This document shows positions 24,350-33,055 of a stretch of 64,000 bases of DNA, piece after piece. Source of the stretch: Bog-473 sp963807675 (lineage in GTDB: Bacteria; Actinomycetota; Acidimicrobiia; Acidimicrobiales; RAAP-2); NCBI GenBank assembly GCA_963807675.1, contig CAWECP010000012.1, positions 186,001 through 250,000 on the forward strand. Direction: 5' to 3'. The notes under the pieces are model-generated. The model saw nothing but the letters and a program-made list of their open reading frames with translations, was not told where the DNA came from and made no database searches. The translations under genes were made by a program, and so were the position numbers. Numbering within the stretch: position 1 is the stretch's first letter; the number at the start of each line of letters is the position of its first letter.

Positions 24350-25159
24350 ATGTCTGTCGACTACGCCACCGGTGACGACCATGTCGTCACCATCACCATC
24401 AACCGGCCCGAGGCGCGCAACTCCATGGACATGGAGCACTTCTACCAATTGCGCTGTGCCTGGGACCGCTTCGGGGAGGACGACGACGCCTACGTGGCCA
24501 TCGTCACCGGCGTGGGCAAGGACTTCTGCGTCGGGGCCGACCTGAAGACCTACATCCCGCAGATCACCGAGTTGCAGAAGAAGATGAAGGCGGGCGAGGT
24601 CACCGAGATCGACGGCTACCGCCTCGACGATGGGGTCAAGGCCGTGTTGCGCGGCACGAAGCTCTACAAGCCGATCATCGCCGCCGTCAACGGGACCTGC
24701 GTCGCCGGAGGCATGGAGATGCTCGGTGGTACCGACCTGCGAGTCGCGTCCGACACGGCCACCTTCGGCGTCATGGAGCCCAAGCGCGGCCTGTTCGCCG
24801 GCGGCGGCACCACGGTGCGCCTGCCCCGCCAGATCCCTTACCCGGCTGCCATGGAGCTGCTGCTGTGCGCCGACCAGGTGCCGGCCCAGCGCGCCTACGA
24901 AATGGGCCTGCTCAACGAGGTCTGCCGCCCGGCCGACCTCATGGAGCGAGCGCTCGACTACGCCCACCGCATCACGGCCAACGGGCCTTTCGCCATCCGC
25001 AAGACCAAGGAGTCGGTCCTGCGGGGCCTGGCCACCGACATGAGGGAGGCCTACCGGATCGAGACGGAGATCTCGAGCGAGGTCTTCTCGAGTGAGGACG
25101 CCAAGGAGGGGCCGCTCGCGTTCGCAGAGAAGCGGGCACCCAACTGGAAGAACCGCTGA
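24350..25159 (+). CDS. enoyl-CoA hydratase/isomerase family protein
   Basis: A 269-residue crotonase-fold protein: ITINRPEARNSMDMEHFYQL, the oxyanion-hole region FCVGADLKTYIP and the second loop NGTCVAGGMEMLGGTDLRVA. It probably hydrates a 2-enoyl-CoA, though the crotonase fold also covers isomerases and C-C hydrolases. The context with the amidohydrolase and the operator upstream suggests a CoA-dependent ring or lipid degradation step. Confidence 0.9.
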   Translation: MSVDYATGDDHVVTITINRPEARNSMDMEHFYQLRCAWDRFGEDDDAYVAIVTGVGKDFCVGADLKTYIPQITELQKKMKAGEVTEIDGYRLDDGVKAVLRGTKLYKPIIAAVNGTCVAGGMEMLGGTDLRVASDTATFGVMEPKRGLFAGGGTTVRLPRQIPYPAAMELLLCADQVPAQRAYEMGLLNEVCRPADLMERALDYAHRITANGPFAIRKTKESVLRGLATDMREAYRIETEISSEVFSSEDAKEGPLAFAEKRAPNWKNR

Positions 25160-25233
25160 ACAGGCACCCCCCGGTCCGGGGCCTCTCCTGGTTGGATTCG
25201 TCGGAGGCAGACGGTCACAAACGGGATGGCGCG

Positions 25234-25836
25234 ATGCTGACGCCCGCCTCGACGCCCGAGCCGTCGATGGGGCGAGACGGCGTGTTGCGGGGCGCCCAAG
25301 CCGTGGCCGTCATGGTCCTGCTCGCGCTCGGGCTGGCCGCCTGCTCCAGCAACTCGACGCCGTCCGCCTCGACGGCCTCCACCACCAGCACCTCGAGCAC
25401 GCACGCCAATCCGGGGTCGGTGGCGACCACCACGTCGACCACGAGCAGCTCCAGCACTACCGGCACGTTGCTGCCACAGACAGCCAGCGGGACAGAGTTC
25501 TACTCCCCGTCCAAGAACATCAGCTGCGAGATCGACTACAACTTCGGGCCGAGCTCGCAGACCCAGACCCTCTGCCTCACGCTCTCCCCCGCCAAATCGG
25601 TGGTCCTCAAGACCGACGGCTCTCTGACGGAGTGCACGGGGCAGCAGTGCCTCTCGAACGCCGGTGAGAACACCCCGACCCTCCCCTACGGCAACAGCAT
25701 CACCCTGGGACCGTTCACCTGCCAGTCGTCGTCGGCCGGGATCAAGTGCACGCTGGCCAGTGGGGCCGGGTTCCTCATCTCGAGCTCGGGCATCACTGCG
25801 CAGGGGAACGCCCAGGTCGCCGCCGGGTCGACCTAG
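25234..25836 (+). CDS. putative lipoprotein
   Basis: A 200-residue protein with a lipoprotein signal: hydrophobic AVAVMVLLALG then the lipobox LAAC, followed by a Ser/Thr-rich spacer of about 60 residues. The folded part carries four to five Cys (NISCEIDYNF, TLCLTL, LTECTGQQCL, FTCQSS, IKCTLA), probably disulfide linked. No function recognised. Start could also be ATG 25267. Confidence 0.7.
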   Translation: MLTPASTPEPSMGRDGVLRGAQAVAVMVLLALGLAACSSNSTPSASTASTTSTSSTHANPGSVATTTSTTSSSSTTGTLLPQTASGTEFYSPSKNISCEIDYNFGPSSQTQTLCLTLSPAKSVVLKTDGSLTECTGQQCLSNAGENTPTLPYGNSITLGPFTCQSSSAGIKCTLASGAGFLISSSGITAQGNAQVAAGST

Positions 25837-25949
25837 AAGTGACCTGAGGGGTCGCGCCGCCTGCCACTTCCTGCTGCACACGCACCTCCATCCGGTGCTC
25901 GACGCGCTCGCCGGGTGAGACGGTGGCCTTCCGGGGCCCACGTCACATC

Positions 25950-26393
25950 TCAGTCCGGCGCCTCCAGAATCTCCTTCAGTCGCCGCAAATCCTTCGTGCT
26001 CGCCCGCCGCATGGCCAACTTCATCAGCGGCGCGGACAGCTTGGAGAGGCCCTTCGGCTCCCCGCGGTTGCGCAGCTCCATGAGGGTGCCGCCCGATGGC
26101 GTGTCACGCCACGCGTAGGACGTCTCCATGGGAAAGGGCCCTTCGGCGGTGCCCATGACGAACCGCTCGTCAGGGATCACGAGCTCCACCTCATAGGTGT
26201 ACCGGAGCGTCCGGCCGCGCCACGTGGCGACGAACGCGACCTTGCTGCCCACGTCCACCGGCGGCGTGGTCTCCCATTCGACTTCGGTGATGTTGGTGTA
26301 CCACGACGCCGCGTTGTCGGGGTTGGCGGCGTACTCGGCCACCTGGTGCCGCGGGCGCGCGATCTCTATCGACATGCGTACGTCCACCGCCAT
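25950..26393 (-). CDS. SRPBCC family protein
   Basis: A 147-residue polyketide-cyclase/START-like protein (MSIEIARPRHQVAEYAANPD, VGSKVAFVATWRGRTLRYTY, ending LRRLKEILEAPD). The C-terminal LKEILEAP matches that of the SRPBCC protein at 3848, so the two are related. Ligand unknown. Confidence 0.8.
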   Translation of the reverse strand: MAVDVRMSIEIARPRHQVAEYAANPDNAASWYTNITEVEWETTPPVDVGSKVAFVATWRGRTLRYTYEVELVIPDERFVMGTAEGPFPMETSYAWRDTPSGGTLMELRNRGEPKGLSKLSAPLMKLAMRRASTKDLRRLKEILEAPD

Positions 26394-26477
26394 GACGGCA
26401 TGATACGGCGGTCTACGAGGTGAACAATTCGTGACGAAATCGACACGCCGCCAACGAGTTCTCTAAGGTGTCGCGAC

Positions 26478-26954
26478 GTGGCGGGGAACCCCCTCCAAGC
26501 CCTGGCGCGCAATCCACACGGCTATCGCTGGCTCATGAAGCGGAGCTGGCTCGTCGCCTGGTCCGAGCGCGCCGTGCGCCGCGTCACGGGCGATCGCCTG
26601 GGCGTGCTCGACCTGGTGGGCATCCCCTCCGCCCAGGTGATCGCCGTCGGTCGTCGTACTGGCCGTACCCGCACGACGACCCTGCAGCTGATCAAGGACG
26701 GCGAAGAGTTCATCGTGGTCGGCTCCAACTGGGGCAGCGCGGACGAGCCCGGGTGGGTGCAGAACTTGGCGGCGACGTCGGTCGTCGACGTACGACGCCG
26801 AGGGGACCGCTTCCAGGCCGAAGTGAGGGAGCTCACCGGCGACGAGCGGGACCGGGCCTGGACGACCATCGTCGCTGCCTGGCCGAACTTCGAGATCGCC
26901 CAGTCGATGGCCGGGGGACGGACCTTCCGGATCTTCGCCTTGCGCCCGGTGTAG
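26478..26954 (+). CDS. F420/deazaflavin-dependent nitroreductase-family protein (DDN-like)
   Basis: A 158-residue DUF385-type protein: GIPSAQVIAVGRRTGRTRTT, LIKDGEEFIVVGSNWGSADE, GWVQNLAATSVVDVRRRGDR. The W-x-x-N-L motif is typical of F420H2-dependent DDN relatives. GTG start; divergent from the SRPBCC gene on its left. Substrate unknown. Confidence 0.85.
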   Translation: MAGNPLQALARNPHGYRWLMKRSWLVAWSERAVRRVTGDRLGVLDLVGIPSAQVIAVGRRTGRTRTTTLQLIKDGEEFIVVGSNWGSADEPGWVQNLAATSVVDVRRRGDRFQAEVRELTGDERDRAWTTIVAAWPNFEIAQSMAGGRTFRIFALRPV

Positions 26955-27009
26955 GACTCCCGCCCGCGTTGCACTGGTACACCCGTGAGCGCCGCCGCAC
27001 CGGACCCGA

Positions 27010-27861
27010 TCATCCGCGCTCCAGCGCGTAGACGAGCGTCACCTGATCCGTCTCGGACTGCATACCGGGCTCCACCGGCACGGCCGCACTCTTGGCCTCA
27101 CCCGCTTGGGCGAAATTCAGGTCCGAGTTCGGCTCGACGAAGTCGGGCTGCGTGTCGTCGGTGAGCGAACACACCGGTCCGAGGCGACGCCCCGCCGCGG
27201 CCGCCATTGCGCCCGCGTGCGCCACCGCCTGGTGGACCGCGTCGGCCCGTGCCTCGTCCTCCACCTGCGCCGGGTTGGCGAAGGAAAACGTGAGACCGTT
27301 GATCTGCACCGCGTTGCCCAGCGCGCCGACCACGGCATCAATGGCGGCGCCGGCGGTCGACACGTCGCGCAGGGTCGCAGTCACCGTATTGGTCACCGTG
27401 TAGCCGGTCAGCCTCGGGACGCCGCCCTGCGGATAGACGTACTGCGCGGCCAGGGTGAGTCCGGTCGTCTGCACGTCGCTCGAGGCCACGCCGTTCGCGC
27501 TCAGGGCTTGGAGGGCCTGGTTCACCTCACTGTTGTTCTCGCTCAGCGCGGCGGTGGAGGAGCTCGCGGTCGTACTGAAGCCGAACACCGCGGTGAGGAC
27601 GTCCGGAGCCGCCGAGGCCTGCCCCGACCCCTGCACGGTCAGGCGAGGCCCTGGGGAGCTGCACCCCGCCGCGGCCGGGGCGACGGCCGGAGCGGCCGCA
27701 CCGGAATCGCTCAGGGCCAGCCCGAGCCCGGCACCGCCGATGACGAGCGCGCCCAGGGCGACCGAAACGCCGGCGACCCGGCCCGGCCGCCAGTGGGCCC
27801 GCTGCGCTCCCGCATCCTTTGGTTCGGATGGCAGGGCTTCACGGATTTCCTCGTCGGGCAT
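27010..27861 (-). CDS. SIMPL-domain (DUF541) periplasmic-type protein
   Basis: A 283-residue protein with one N-terminal membrane anchor (VAGVSVALGALVIGGAGLGL) and an extracytoplasmic SIMPL/DUF541 domain: RLTVQGSGQASAAPDVLTAV, QALQALSANGVASSDVQTTG, YTVTNTVTATLRDVSTAGAA. The start at 27861 is set by an AGGAGG ribosome site; the longer ORF start at 27915 is unlikely. Function of SIMPL proteins is poorly known (oxidative stress or signalling). Confidence 0.85.
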   Translation of the reverse strand: MPDEEIREALPSEPKDAGAQRAHWRPGRVAGVSVALGALVIGGAGLGLALSDSGAAAPAVAPAAAGCSSPGPRLTVQGSGQASAAPDVLTAVFGFSTTASSSTAALSENNSEVNQALQALSANGVASSDVQTTGLTLAAQYVYPQGGVPRLTGYTVTNTVTATLRDVSTAGAAIDAVVGALGNAVQINGLTFSFANPAQVEDEARADAVHQAVAHAGAMAAAAGRRLGPVCSLTDDTQPDFVEPNSDLNFAQAGEAKSAAVPVEPGMQSETDQVTLVYALERG

Positions 27862-27934
27862 GGTGGGACCTCCTGGGGCGCACTCGGGCGACTGCTGTCG
27901 CAACGAGGGACGCACCAGAGTCGGAAAAGGTTCG

Positions 27935-27970
27935 CCGCCACCGCCACCGCCACCGCCACTTCCACCGCCA
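27935..27970. repeat. CCGCCA hexamer microsatellite
   Basis: Four perfect CCGCCA units, a CTTCCA variant and one more CCGCCA, between the SIMPL gene and the stop of the aldo/keto reductase. Intergenic. Confidence 0.9.
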
Positions 27971-27984
27971 CCTGCGGCTCGGGG

Positions 27985-28830
27985 TCAGCCCAACGCCGCC
28001 AGCGCCTCTTCGTCGAGCACCATCTCGGACGCCGCCAGGTTCTCCTCGAGGTGCTCGAGGGACGACGTGCCCGGGATGAGCAGCACGTTCGGGGCCAGCT
28101 GGAGCAGCCAGGCCAGGGCCACCTGCGCCGCCGTACCACCGAGCCGCTCGGCCGTCTCCTGTACGGCCCGATGCCGCAACACCGGCTTGTCCGGCATGAA
28201 GGCAGAGCCGAGCGGGAAGTAAGGGACGTAAGCGACGTCGTCGTCGCGGCAGGCGTCGAAGACGTCTTGATCGGACCGGTCGGCCACGCTGTACGCGTTC
28301 TGGACGCAGGCGACGGAAGTCAGGGACGTCCCCCGCCGGTACTCGTCGAGAGTCACCGTGCTCAGCCCGATGGCGCCGATCAGCCCCTCCCGGCGCAGTG
28401 CCACCATCTCCGCGAGCTGGTCCTCGAAGGGCACGTCGGCACCAGGGTGGCGGCGGAGGTTGACCACCGGGACCTGCTCCAGGCCGAGCGAGGCGAGGTT
28501 GGCCTCGACCCCTGCCCGCAGCTCCTCGGGGCGTTGTGCGCCGACCCACGCGCCGGAGGCGTCGCGCGCGGCGCCGACCTTGGAGACCAGGACCAGGTCC
28601 TCCGGATAGGGGTACAAAGCCTCCCGAATGAGCTCGTTGGCGACGTCGGGCCCGTAGAACTGCGCCGTGTCGACGTGGTTGACTCCCGCCTCGACGACCC
28701 GGCGCAAGATGGCGATGGCCGTGGCGCGATCCTTTGGTGGCCCGAACACGCCGGGGCCGGGAAGCTGCATCGCTCCGAAGCCCATCCGGCGCACGGGTCG
28801 GCCAGCAAGGAGGAAGGTGGTGTCAGGCAT
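27985..28830 (-). CDS. aldo/keto reductase
   Basis: A 281-residue AKR TIM barrel. GVNHVDTAQFYGPDVANELI holds the catalytic Asp and Tyr, LVLVSKVGAARD the Lys, and LLIPGTSSLEHLEENLAASE the C-terminal NADPH-binding region. It reduces an unidentified aldehyde or ketone. Probably upstream of the SIMPL gene in the same direction, 123 bp apart. Confidence 0.92.
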   Translation of the reverse strand: MPDTTFLLAGRPVRRMGFGAMQLPGPGVFGPPKDRATAIAILRRVVEAGVNHVDTAQFYGPDVANELIREALYPYPEDLVLVSKVGAARDASGAWVGAQRPEELRAGVEANLASLGLEQVPVVNLRRHPGADVPFEDQLAEMVALRREGLIGAIGLSTVTLDEYRRGTSLTSVACVQNAYSVADRSDQDVFDACRDDDVAYVPYFPLGSAFMPDKPVLRHRAVQETAERLGGTAAQVALAWLLQLAPNVLLIPGTSSLEHLEENLAASEMVLDEEALAALG

Positions 28831-28881
28831 GGCAACAGCATGCCGTGCGCCCGCCGGCTTCGACGCGGCTCAGCCCATGGG

Positions 28882-29205
28882 TCACGCGGATTTCGTCTTG
28901 CGCAACGCGAGCAACGAAGGAAAGCCGACCACCAACGTCTGCACGCGCCATCCGCCCGGGGCCAGGCCCCGCTTGCGGGCGATCCGGCCGGCCGCCATGG
29001 CTTCGACGGCGTGGATGACCGCCGTCCCGATCAGCATTCCGACGAGGGTCTCACGCGGTGGGAGCCGATCCGCCAGGCGCTCCGAGGCGCGTTCGTAGGC
29101 CCGGTCGTTGAAAGCGAGAAGCGCCAGGAGGACGATGCCCCCGTCGAGCAGGAAGAACCAGAAGAACGATGGTCGCCGAACGCTGCCTTGCGATGTCTTT
29201 GCCAT
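28882..29205 (-). CDS. small membrane protein (DUF4499-like)
   Basis: A 107-residue protein with two or three hydrophobic segments (FFWFFLLDGGIVLLALLAF, VGMLIGTAVIHAVEAMAAG, TLVVGFPSLLAL) and a charged loop between. The A-H-x-x-E-A pattern resembles DUF4499/TMEM254-type proteins from memory. It lies 9 bp after rlmN. No function known. Confidence 0.65.
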   Translation of the reverse strand: MAKTSQGSVRRPSFFWFFLLDGGIVLLALLAFNDRAYERASERLADRLPPRETLVGMLIGTAVIHAVEAMAAGRIARKRGLAPGGWRVQTLVVGFPSLLALRKTKSA

Positions 29206-29214
29206 GCCCCGGTT

Positions 29215-30288
29215 TTAGCGATCAGCTGTCCCCGCAGGCAATTGCACCTGATCGAGCCGGGTGCCGCCACGCTTCCCAGCCCCGGTGGCGCTCGCGGCCA
29301 ACTGTCCGCAGGCGGCATCGATCTCGACCCCCCGGGTCACCCTGATCGTCGCGTTGACACCTTGGGCGCCGAGCTCGTCGCGGAAACGGCGGACCCGAGA
29401 AGCCGTCGATCCCACCACCGCGTACCCCGGTGTCGGGTTCAGCGGAATCAGGTTCACGTGGGCGCCCAATGGGAGCGCGAACGCAGCCAGCTCCTCGGCG
29501 TCGCTGCCACTGTCGTTGACCCCGTCGATCATGGCCCACTCGATCGAGAGCCGACGCCCACTGGCGGCGACGTATTCGGCACACGCCTGCGCCAGCGAGC
29601 CCAACGGGTAACGCCGGTTGATCGGGACAAGCTCATCGCGCAAAGCGTCGTTGGCCGCATGCAGCGACACGGCAAGGTTCACGGGCAGCGACTCGGTGGC
29701 CAACCGGCGGATGCCAGGGACGACGCCGACTGTCGACAAGGTCAGGTGCCGGGCGGACAGGCCCATGTCGCCGTGCAGCCGGGCGACTGCCGACCACACC
29801 CGGTCGTAGTTGGCCAACGGCTCGCCCATCCCCATGAACACCACGTTTGACACTCGACGCGGTCGGGCGGCCCGCATGGCCACCGCCACCTGTTCCACGA
29901 TCTCACCGCCAGTGAGGTGCCGTTGGAACCCGGCCTGCCCGGTGGCGCAGAACTGGCATGCCATGGCGCACCCGGCCTGGGTGGACACGCAGACGGTGAC
30001 CCGGTCGGCGTACTCCATCAACACCGTCTCCACCCGGGTGCCGTCGACCAGCGACCACAGCCACTTGGTGGTCAGCCCCTTGTCGGCCGTGCGGCGGGAG
30101 ACCTCAGCCAGCGCGGGCGGCAACGCGACGGCGAGCGCCCCGCGCAACGGGGCCGGCAGGTCGGTCATGTCCTCGGGGCGCTGCACCCGGACGTGCAACC
30201 CGTCCCACACCTGCCGAACCCGGTAGGCCGGTTCGTCCCGCAAGATCTCCGCCAGCTCCCCGGGCGTCAGGTCGTACGGCGAGGGCAT
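29215..30288 (-). CDS. rlmN: 23S rRNA (adenine-C2)-methyltransferase, radical SAM
   Basis: A 357-residue RlmN. The radical SAM cluster motif is CAMACQFC (CxxxCxxC), followed by GQAGFQRHLTGGEIVEQV; FMGMGEPLANYD and SLHAANDALRDELVPINRRY are strongly conserved family blocks, and the methyl-carrying Cys is near the end in EIDAACGQLA. It methylates A2503 of 23S rRNA and A37 of some tRNAs. Length is standard. A housekeeping gene, so useful for placing the organism. Confidence 0.96.
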   Translation of the reverse strand: MPSPYDLTPGELAEILRDEPAYRVRQVWDGLHVRVQRPEDMTDLPAPLRGALAVALPPALAEVSRRTADKGLTTKWLWSLVDGTRVETVLMEYADRVTVCVSTQAGCAMACQFCATGQAGFQRHLTGGEIVEQVAVAMRAARPRRVSNVVFMGMGEPLANYDRVWSAVARLHGDMGLSARHLTLSTVGVVPGIRRLATESLPVNLAVSLHAANDALRDELVPINRRYPLGSLAQACAEYVAASGRRLSIEWAMIDGVNDSGSDAEELAAFALPLGAHVNLIPLNPTPGYAVVGSTASRVRRFRDELGAQGVNATIRVTRGVEIDAACGQLAASATGAGKRGGTRLDQVQLPAGTADR

Positions 30289-30383
30289 GAGCTCCCAGGC
30301 TACGGGCAGCGGGGCTTGTCAGTGGCGGGTCGATGCGCTATAAAAGAGCGGTCATTCGTTTTTTATCGGAGGAGGATCGAGAG

Positions 30384-31256
30384 GTGGACCGAGGGAGGCC
30401 CAGCCGCACTGCCTGCCAGAACGCCTTGTTCAGGGCCCTGGAGTCCCGCCGGCCGGCCGGAGAGCGGGTGGCCGACGACTCGCTGGCCGCCAGCTTCCTG
30501 ACCCCGGAGTTCCGGCTGGTGGCCGAGCTGGCCCGGGTGCCCGCGCTACGGCGATCGACCGAAGCCTTCATCGACCGCCGGTGGCCCTGCGCCCGGGGCG
30601 GCGTCGTGGCGCGCACCAGGCTCATCGACGACACCGTCGCCGACGAGCTCCCCCACGTCGGCCAGGTGGTGATTTTGGGCGCCGGCTTCGATTCGCGTGC
30701 CTACCGCCTGCCCGGCATGCACGACGTCGAGGTCTTCGAGGTCGACCATCCCGACACCCAGTCGCTGAAGCGGCGTGTCCTGGCCCGTCGCGGACGCGCC
30801 GCGAACGGCTCGGTCCACCTGGTGCCGGTGATCTTCGGCCGCGACGACGTGGCCACGGCGTTGACCGCGGCCGGCTTCACCGCTGGCTTGCCGACCTTGG
30901 TCCTCTGGGAGGGCACGACCAACTACCTCGACGCCGAGTCGGTCGACCGGACGTTCACCTTCCTCGACCAGGCGCTGGGCGGCGGCTCACCCGTCCTTTT
31001 CACCTATGTACACGCCGGTGTGCTCGACGGCAGCGTCGCCTTCGAGGGCGGTGCCACCACGACGCGCGCCGTCAGCAAGGTGGGAGAGCCGATGACGTTC
31101 GGGTTCGACCCCGATGACGTCCCCGGCTACCTGCTCGAGCGCGGCTTCGACCTCGAGTGGGACCTCGCGGTCTCCGATCTCGGTGCCCGCCACTACTGGG
31201 ACAGCCCGCCGTCGCTCCCCGCTTACTACCACGTGGCCAAGGCCCGGAGGCGCTGA
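30384..31256 (+). CDS. class I SAM-dependent methyltransferase (LCMT-like, TIGR00027 type)
   Basis: A 290-residue methyltransferase: VVILGAGFDSRAYRLPGMHD is the SAM-binding motif I with the family RAYRLP signature, EVFEVDHPDTQSLKR follows, and LVLWEGTTNYLDAESVDRTF is the conserved later block. In mycobacteria this family is large and its substrates are mostly unknown. GTG 30384 is preferred over ATG 30333 because GGAGGAGG sits eight bases upstream and TATAAAAG lies across the earlier start. Confidence 0.88.
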   Translation: MDRGRPSRTACQNALFRALESRRPAGERVADDSLAASFLTPEFRLVAELARVPALRRSTEAFIDRRWPCARGGVVARTRLIDDTVADELPHVGQVVILGAGFDSRAYRLPGMHDVEVFEVDHPDTQSLKRRVLARRGRAANGSVHLVPVIFGRDDVATALTAAGFTAGLPTLVLWEGTTNYLDAESVDRTFTFLDQALGGGSPVLFTYVHAGVLDGSVAFEGGATTTRAVSKVGEPMTFGFDPDDVPGYLLERGFDLEWDLAVSDLGARHYWDSPPSLPAYYHVAKARRR

Positions 31257-31258
31257 CG

Positions 31259-31888
31259 GTGCCCAAGGTGAGCGAAGAGCACCTCGAGGGTCGCCGGCGC
31301 CAAATCACCGAGGCGGCCCTGGCCTCCTTCTCGCGGCAGGGCTTCCACCGCACGACGATGCAGGACATCGTCCGCGAGAGCGGGCTCAGCGCGGGTGCCG
31401 TCTACCGCTACTTCGAGTCCAAGGAGGCGATCGTCGCCGCCCTGGCCGATGAGCACCACCGGTCCGAGGCGGCCACACTGGCCGGGGCCAACACCCCCGC
31501 CGACGCCACCGAGGCCCTCGCCGAGCTGGTGCAGGTCTCGCTGGGCCGGCTCGACAATGCCAACGAAAGGCGCTGGCGTCGAGTGACCGTCCAGCTCTGG
31601 GCCGAGGCACTGCGGGACCCGCGCATCATGGAGGTGTGCCGCAGCGGGTTGGACGGGCCGCTCGACGTCCTGGTCGAGGTCATCGAGCGGGGGCAGCGCG
31701 AAGGCAGCCTGCCGCGGTCGCTCGATCCGATCTCGACGGCGCGCGTGTGCGCCGCCATCTTCCAGGGTCTGGTGCTCCAACAGGCGTGGGAGCCCGCGCT
31801 GGACGTCACCGCTTACATAGAGAGCGTGCTCGGCATCCTCGGCGCGCTGGCCGCCGCGGCCCGGGAAGAAACCCTGGCCGCAGGCTGA
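31259..31888 (+). CDS. TetR-family transcriptional regulator
   Basis: A 209-residue TetR protein with the HTH at about 10-55 (RRRQITEAALASFSRQGFHR, MQDIVRESGLSAGAVYRYFE, SKEAIVAALADEH). GTG start two bases after the methyltransferase stop, so the pair is an operon. The C-terminal ligand domain has no assignable inducer. No TGAC-N6-GTCA site lies in front of the operon, which argues against it being that regulon's autoregulated repressor. Confidence 0.9.
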   Translation: MPKVSEEHLEGRRRQITEAALASFSRQGFHRTTMQDIVRESGLSAGAVYRYFESKEAIVAALADEHHRSEAATLAGANTPADATEALAELVQVSLGRLDNANERRWRRVTVQLWAEALRDPRIMEVCRSGLDGPLDVLVEVIERGQREGSLPRSLDPISTARVCAAIFQGLVLQQAWEPALDVTAYIESVLGILGALAAAAREETLAAG

Positions 31889-31909
31889 CGCCGACAGAAC
31901 GAAAACGCG

Positions 31910-33055
31910 TCAGTCGCGTCCCAGTATGGCGGTGCTGGCCGCGGTGAACCATCCGCTGGTGCCGTTCACGCAGGCCAGCTTGGCGTTCGGGACCTGGCGA
32001 GCGCCGCACTCGCCCCGCAACTGCTTGACCGCCTCGATGAGAAGGAACAGGCCGCGCATGCCGGGCTGGCACGACGAGAGCCCACCACCGTCGGTGTTGG
32101 TGGGCAGGGCGCCGCCCACGCGCATCCGTCCGTCCTCGACGAACGGCCCGCCCTCGCCCTTCTTGCAGAAGCCGAGGCCCTCGAGCGTCAGGACGACCAT
32201 GGGGGTGAAGGCGTCGTAGACCTGGACCACGTCGATGTCCTCCGGCGTGACGCCGGCGCGATCGAAGGCCTGGGCGCCCGAACGCACACAGGGTGACTCG
32301 GTGAAGTCCTCCCACTCGCTCATCGTCGTGTGCGAGACGGCCTCACCGGTGCCGAGCACCCAGATCGGCTGGTTGGCGCAGTCCCTGGCCCGATCCTCGT
32401 GGGTCAGCACGATGGAACCACCGCCGTCTGAACGGATGCAGCAGTGCAGTTTGGTCAGCGGGTCCCAGGTCATGCCCGAGTTCATGACGTCATCGATGGT
32501 GATGGGGTCCTGGTAGTACGCCTCGGGGTTGAGGCCGGCGTTGTACCTGGTGGAGACCGCCACCTCGGCCAGCTGCTCGATGGTCGTCCCGAACTCGTGC
32601 ATGTGGCGCCGGGCCACCATGGCGTAGTGAGAGCCCACCGGGTGCCCGAACGGCGCCGCGAACTGCATCGGCCCCCGGGTGCCGAAGGAGAGGTTGGCCA
32701 TGCGCAGCTTCTTCTTGAGGTCGGCCCGCTGGGTGGAGCCGTAGGTGAGCACGACCACCTCGACCAGTCCCTGGGCGATGGCCGCCACGGCGTGCTCGAC
32801 CATGAACTCCCAGATGCTGCCGCCGTGACCCGTCGAGTCCACCCAGTTGGGGCGCAGGCCGAGGTACTCGGACAGCTCGACCGGCGGCAGCGTGCCGTTG
32901 AGCGACATGAAGCCGTCGACTTCGGAACGGTCGATGCCGGCGTCGGCCAGGGCGCGCGACGTGCCCTGGTAGTAGAGCTGGAACGCCGTCTTGTCGTCGA
33001 CGCGCCCACAGTCGGACGTCGAGGCGCCGACGATCGCCACCCGGCGATTGGCCAT
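31910..33055 (-). CDS. thiolase-superfamily (SCP-x/lipid-transfer type) acyl-CoA enzyme
   Basis: A 381-residue Ltp/SCP-x-type thiolase homologue: RVAIVGASTSDCGRVDDKTA at the start, QVYDAFTPMVVLTLEGLGFC and GGALPTNTDGGGLSSCQPG later. At the usual nucleophile loop it reads STGHGGSIWEFM with no Cys, so classical thiolysis is doubtful; a retro-aldolase or other C-C lyase role (as in Ltp2) is possible. It overlaps the SDR stop (TGATG), so the two form one operon. Confidence 0.82.
   Translation of the reverse strand: MANRRVAIVGASTSDCGRVDDKTAFQLYYQGTSRALADAGIDRSEVDGFMSLNGTLPPVELSEYLGLRPNWVDSTGHGGSIWEFMVEHAVAAIAQGLVEVVVLTYGSTQRADLKKKLRMANLSFGTRGPMQFAAPFGHPVGSHYAMVARRHMHEFGTTIEQLAEVAVSTRYNAGLNPEAYYQDPITIDDVMNSGMTWDPLTKLHCCIRSDGGGSIVLTHEDRARDCANQPIWVLGTGEAVSHTTMSEWEDFTESPCVRSGAQAFDRAGVTPEDIDVVQVYDAFTPMVVLTLEGLGFCKKGEGGPFVEDGRMRVGGALPTNTDGGGLSSCQPGMRGLFLLIEAVKQLRGECGARQVPNAKLACVNGTSGWFTAASTAILGRD

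Noticed and set aside
27106..29850. 914-codon plus-strand open frame across SIMPL, AKR, DUF4499 and rlmN
   Set aside because: Antisense to four well-supported genes; composition is that of third-position GC shadow.
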